Shown: piece by piece, positions 61,627 to 64,000 of the stretch
How positions within the stretch are numbered: position 1 is the stretch's first letter
How the letters are laid out: each line of letters begins with the position of its first letter
From: Styela clava
Lineage: Eukaryota; Chordata; Ascidiacea; Stolidobranchia; Styelidae
Assembly: GCF_964204865.1 (NCBI RefSeq)
Contig: NC_135250.1
Location: forward strand, 5,022,001-5,086,000
DNA: 64,000 nucleotides
Reading direction: 5' to 3'
The notes under the pieces: model-generated
The model's database searches: none
The model's input: only the letters and a program-made list of their open reading frames with translations
Told to the model about the DNA's origin: nothing
Program-made: the position numbers and the translations under genes

Positions 61627-61917
61627 AAACAGTGGTAAACAACCGGGGACCCGCGGCCCTCCAATGTGGGCCACAGAGCAGTTGGGGTGGAGCACCATGC
61701 TAGACACAAAACGGATTTTACTTTCATGCTTGATAAATTTTTCTCATAGGCTGTTTTTCCTTTGTTGAGCGTGAATTGTCTGAACATATTGGGATTTGGA
61801 ATCTACGAATCAAAGTAACACTATAAATACCACTGGATTGAGAAATAGGGGGGTCATGAGTGCTGAAAGCCTTTAGAATGGGGCCATAGGATATAAAAGG
61901 TTGCGTAGCACTGCCTC
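61627..61917. mobile_element. hAT MITE beside F5 (same site as beside F3)
   Basis: From CAGTGGTAAACAACCGGGGA to GGTTGCGTAGCACTG, followed by CCTCAGAAGTTCAATC. The body matches 51,782-52,070 (GCCCTCCAATG, GGGGG.CATGAGTGCTGAAAG). The flanking CATACCTTGGAACAAAA on the left fuses with the Gypsy insertion site. Confidence 0.8.
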
Positions 61918-62271
61918 AGAAGTTCAATCTATAATTTACAGATAAGTAATTATGTTAATGTTACGTCATAAATAAATATACTCTACAATGAAAGCAATAC
62001 ACTCTACAAATAAAGTGAACTCGAATTAATAGCATCGTATAAAACTATATAATATATACAATATGTAAAATCAGGATATACTCTATAATGTTGTAATAAT
62101 TATGCACTTCGACGCAACTATGGCTATAACATATAAATGCTACTAATGCGTTTACAGATATAACATAGAAATTATTTTCCCAACAATATCTAATTTAAAA
62201 GGAATTCAACAAATGTAAAAGCCCATTGACTTCATAAAAATAAAAAGTCTTGCAATTTTATAGGATTCGCA

Positions 62272-63262
62272 TTACCAGTCTAAAATAATATCGTTATCAG
62301 CTTCGTCATTTGTAAGAGTCAAGAATGCAAATGAAGAGAGTAATGTGTCTGCATTAAGAGTTCTGAACCTTCCGCTTCGTACATTAACAATTCCTGACCG
62401 TCCTCTGCGAACTCGTATACTTTCGCCGGCTGTTTTTGTCGTAAAATATCTTCCATTATGCGGCTTTTCTCCCACGTAGTCAACTACAATTTCGTCTAAA
62501 TGCCCCCGCTTTTGCAGCTCCTATGACACGAAAATAAAACAAATAGATTTTAAGAGTAACATCAAGGACTTATATGAAAATATTTAGTGATGATTTAGCC
62601 TGGTTACAGGCTCACAGTATTTTTGAATCCACTTGCCAGATTTACAGAATTGCTTGTTTCGTTGTTTATTGAATCCACTGGTACTAAAATACAAAAGTGT
62701 CTCACTGCCCGGACTGCTTTGTAATATAATGCAGGGTGGTCGCTAGAAAAGCAGAAAATTTGAAGTCAGATGAGATCACGAATAATATACGTGCTGATTT
62801 CTTTTTCGATACGTTTCTCTTCTCTCCAGGATCTAGGTTGCTTTAGTTTGATACCCTTTATGTTCTATTCAATTTAATAATATTCTGACACCCGCATCAT
62901 GGAAGAAAGCAAGAAACAGCTTTGTAAATGTTATTTTTTGTAAAAATAAATAGCTTTTTGACATATTTTCTATTTTTCTAGCGACCACCCTGTCTAATAA
63001 TACATGAACGATAACATCACACACAATAAGCACAACTTAGAAATTCACTTACTTTCATAACGTACAGTCTCCTATTGTTTCGACACCAAAATTTATCATC
63101 AAATCGATAAACTTCCATTCGAGGAAAAACATCAACTGATAATACCCCGACAGCAACGTCATTAATGGCTTCGTCGATACTTCCGCCATTTTTGAAGTTT
63201 GAACTTATTGAAACTTGCGTGTATCGCAGTTTATCTGGAGTGGTAGCCTTAACCCTTTTCAT
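62272..63262 (-). CDS. F5: two-exon family member (predicted 152 aa)
   Basis: Exon 1 is 63262-63053 (70 codons, ATGAAA|GTAAGT). Exon 2 is 62520-62272 (AG|GAGCTGCAAAAGCGG, stop TAA). The core is [51 protein letters not shown]. The acidic C-terminus resembles F1 (NDEADNDIILDW). The N-terminus (MKRVKATTPDKLRYTQ) pairs it with F1 rather than with F2-F4 (M-L/V-SISPD-LRYTQ). The intron carries a CAGGGTGGTCGC element (62,732-62,992). Function unknown, as for F1. Confidence 0.75.
62732..62992. mobile_element. CAGGGTGGTCGC hAT-like element in the F5 intron
   Basis: Ends CAGGGTGGTCGCTAGAAAAG and TTTTTCTAGCGACCACCCTG are near-perfect inverted repeats. It belongs to the same family as 11,468-11,719 and 48,119-49,327. 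The F1 intron lacks it at the matching place (after GATGTTATCGTTTATGAATT). Confidence 0.8.
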
Positions 63263-64000
63263 TATTGAAAAATCGATTTAACAAATATGAGAAATTTGTA
63301 TAAATCAAATGCATTACGCTTTCGGTACCTGCACAATACCTAAGTTGCGCCCTCCGTCTCATTATGAGGCTTCACTCTTCCTATTTCCCCGTATAGGAAA
63401 CATGGTAATTCCCCATAACCTCCCCGTGTTCTACATCATAAAAGGGGTTACCTAGCTTCATTCGCACGCAATGAACTACCAGAACCGCGTTCCAGAACCT
63501 TCTATCGTAAAATTTATGTTTCATTTTAGTAAATGTATAACGAGCTATACGTTAAAGTACAAAGGATTGGATGGTGAAATATACTGTACGAAATACATAA
63601 AACTTTTGTCTCGGAAAAGCCCCCGATAACACTCAGGTTACGTTATCGTAGCGAATAAATAAAATGAACAGCAAAGGCAAATAATACAGAAGTGCAGAAT
63701 AAATATAAAGTGGAATAACGTCACTAAAGCCCAGAATGATGATGTATATGTCTGATGCTTTAATCAAGGTCCAGAATTTAAATATGACGATGTACTAAAA
63801 ATAGGAAACAATCAAAAATAGAACACGGATTATGATTTATGAATATTTCTTTTTCATAACCCAGTAAACGCACCTCATTCAACGTCTGTTCAACGAGTAA
63901 ATAAAACGTTGTGCAACGTCATTTTAGCACGGAGTGACGTGTCTGATACTTTGGGCCTAGGCCAATGATTTGAATGTGTAAATGTAATACGGGTTTTTAT
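63263..64000. other. F5 upstream region
   Basis: Conserved family leader and flank: inverted, it includes AAACATAAATTTTACGATAG, then the GGTTACCTAGCTTCATTCGC equivalent, and the CAGAATGATGATGTATATGT outer end matching 27,890. No further gene begins before the window ends. Confidence 0.5.

Overview
This is AT-rich nuclear DNA from an animal. It has spliced genes with GT/AG introns, extracellular modules bounded by phase-1 introns, a tRNA-derived SINE, many short hAT-type elements and a decayed Gypsy LTR element. An invertebrate, probably an ascidian or other tunicate, fits the small scattered exons, secreted TSP1/serine-protease mosaics and dense MITE load. That assignment is inference.

Layout. 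(1) 1-9,500: no gene I can support, only repeats. (2) About 9,555-26,890: left arm of a large inverted duplication, carrying a + strand TSP1-trypsin-TSP1(n) secreted protease gene (14,260-25,578) broken by two frameshifts. (3) About 27,840-34,050: two + strand copies (F1, F2) of an unrecognised two-exon gene family. The repeat tail of F2 carries two hAT insertions. (4) About 34,215-51,690: right arm, with the intact - strand copy of the protease gene (35,096-48,014, predicted 788 aa). (5) About 51,700-63,800: three more family members on the - strand (F3, F4, F5). F3 ends in a roughly 325-residue acidic, Tyr/Asn/Gln-rich tail encoded by a minisatellite. A degenerate DUF4817/DDE_3-like transposase lies between F3 and F4, and a Gypsy relic with a nested hAT lies between F4 and F5.

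How the parts relate. The two protease genes share exon lengths and phases almost exactly but differ in module count. The right copy has three tandem copies of one TSP1 exon plus a fourth remnant, and an extra TSP1 exon. It lacks one TSP1 exon that the left copy keeps. The encoded protein would be a secreted serine protease with the His/Asp/Ser triad and a trypsin-like Asp189, flanked by thrombospondin-1 repeats. The F family encodes proteins of about 135-150 aa (F3: 462 aa). Its core signature ([28 protein letters not shown]) reminds me of uncharacterised ParB/sulfiredoxin-like 'DNRRL' proteins. I could not test that.

Several transposon insertions can be dated by their empty sites in the other duplicate, so the order of duplication and insertion can be partly read from the window itself.
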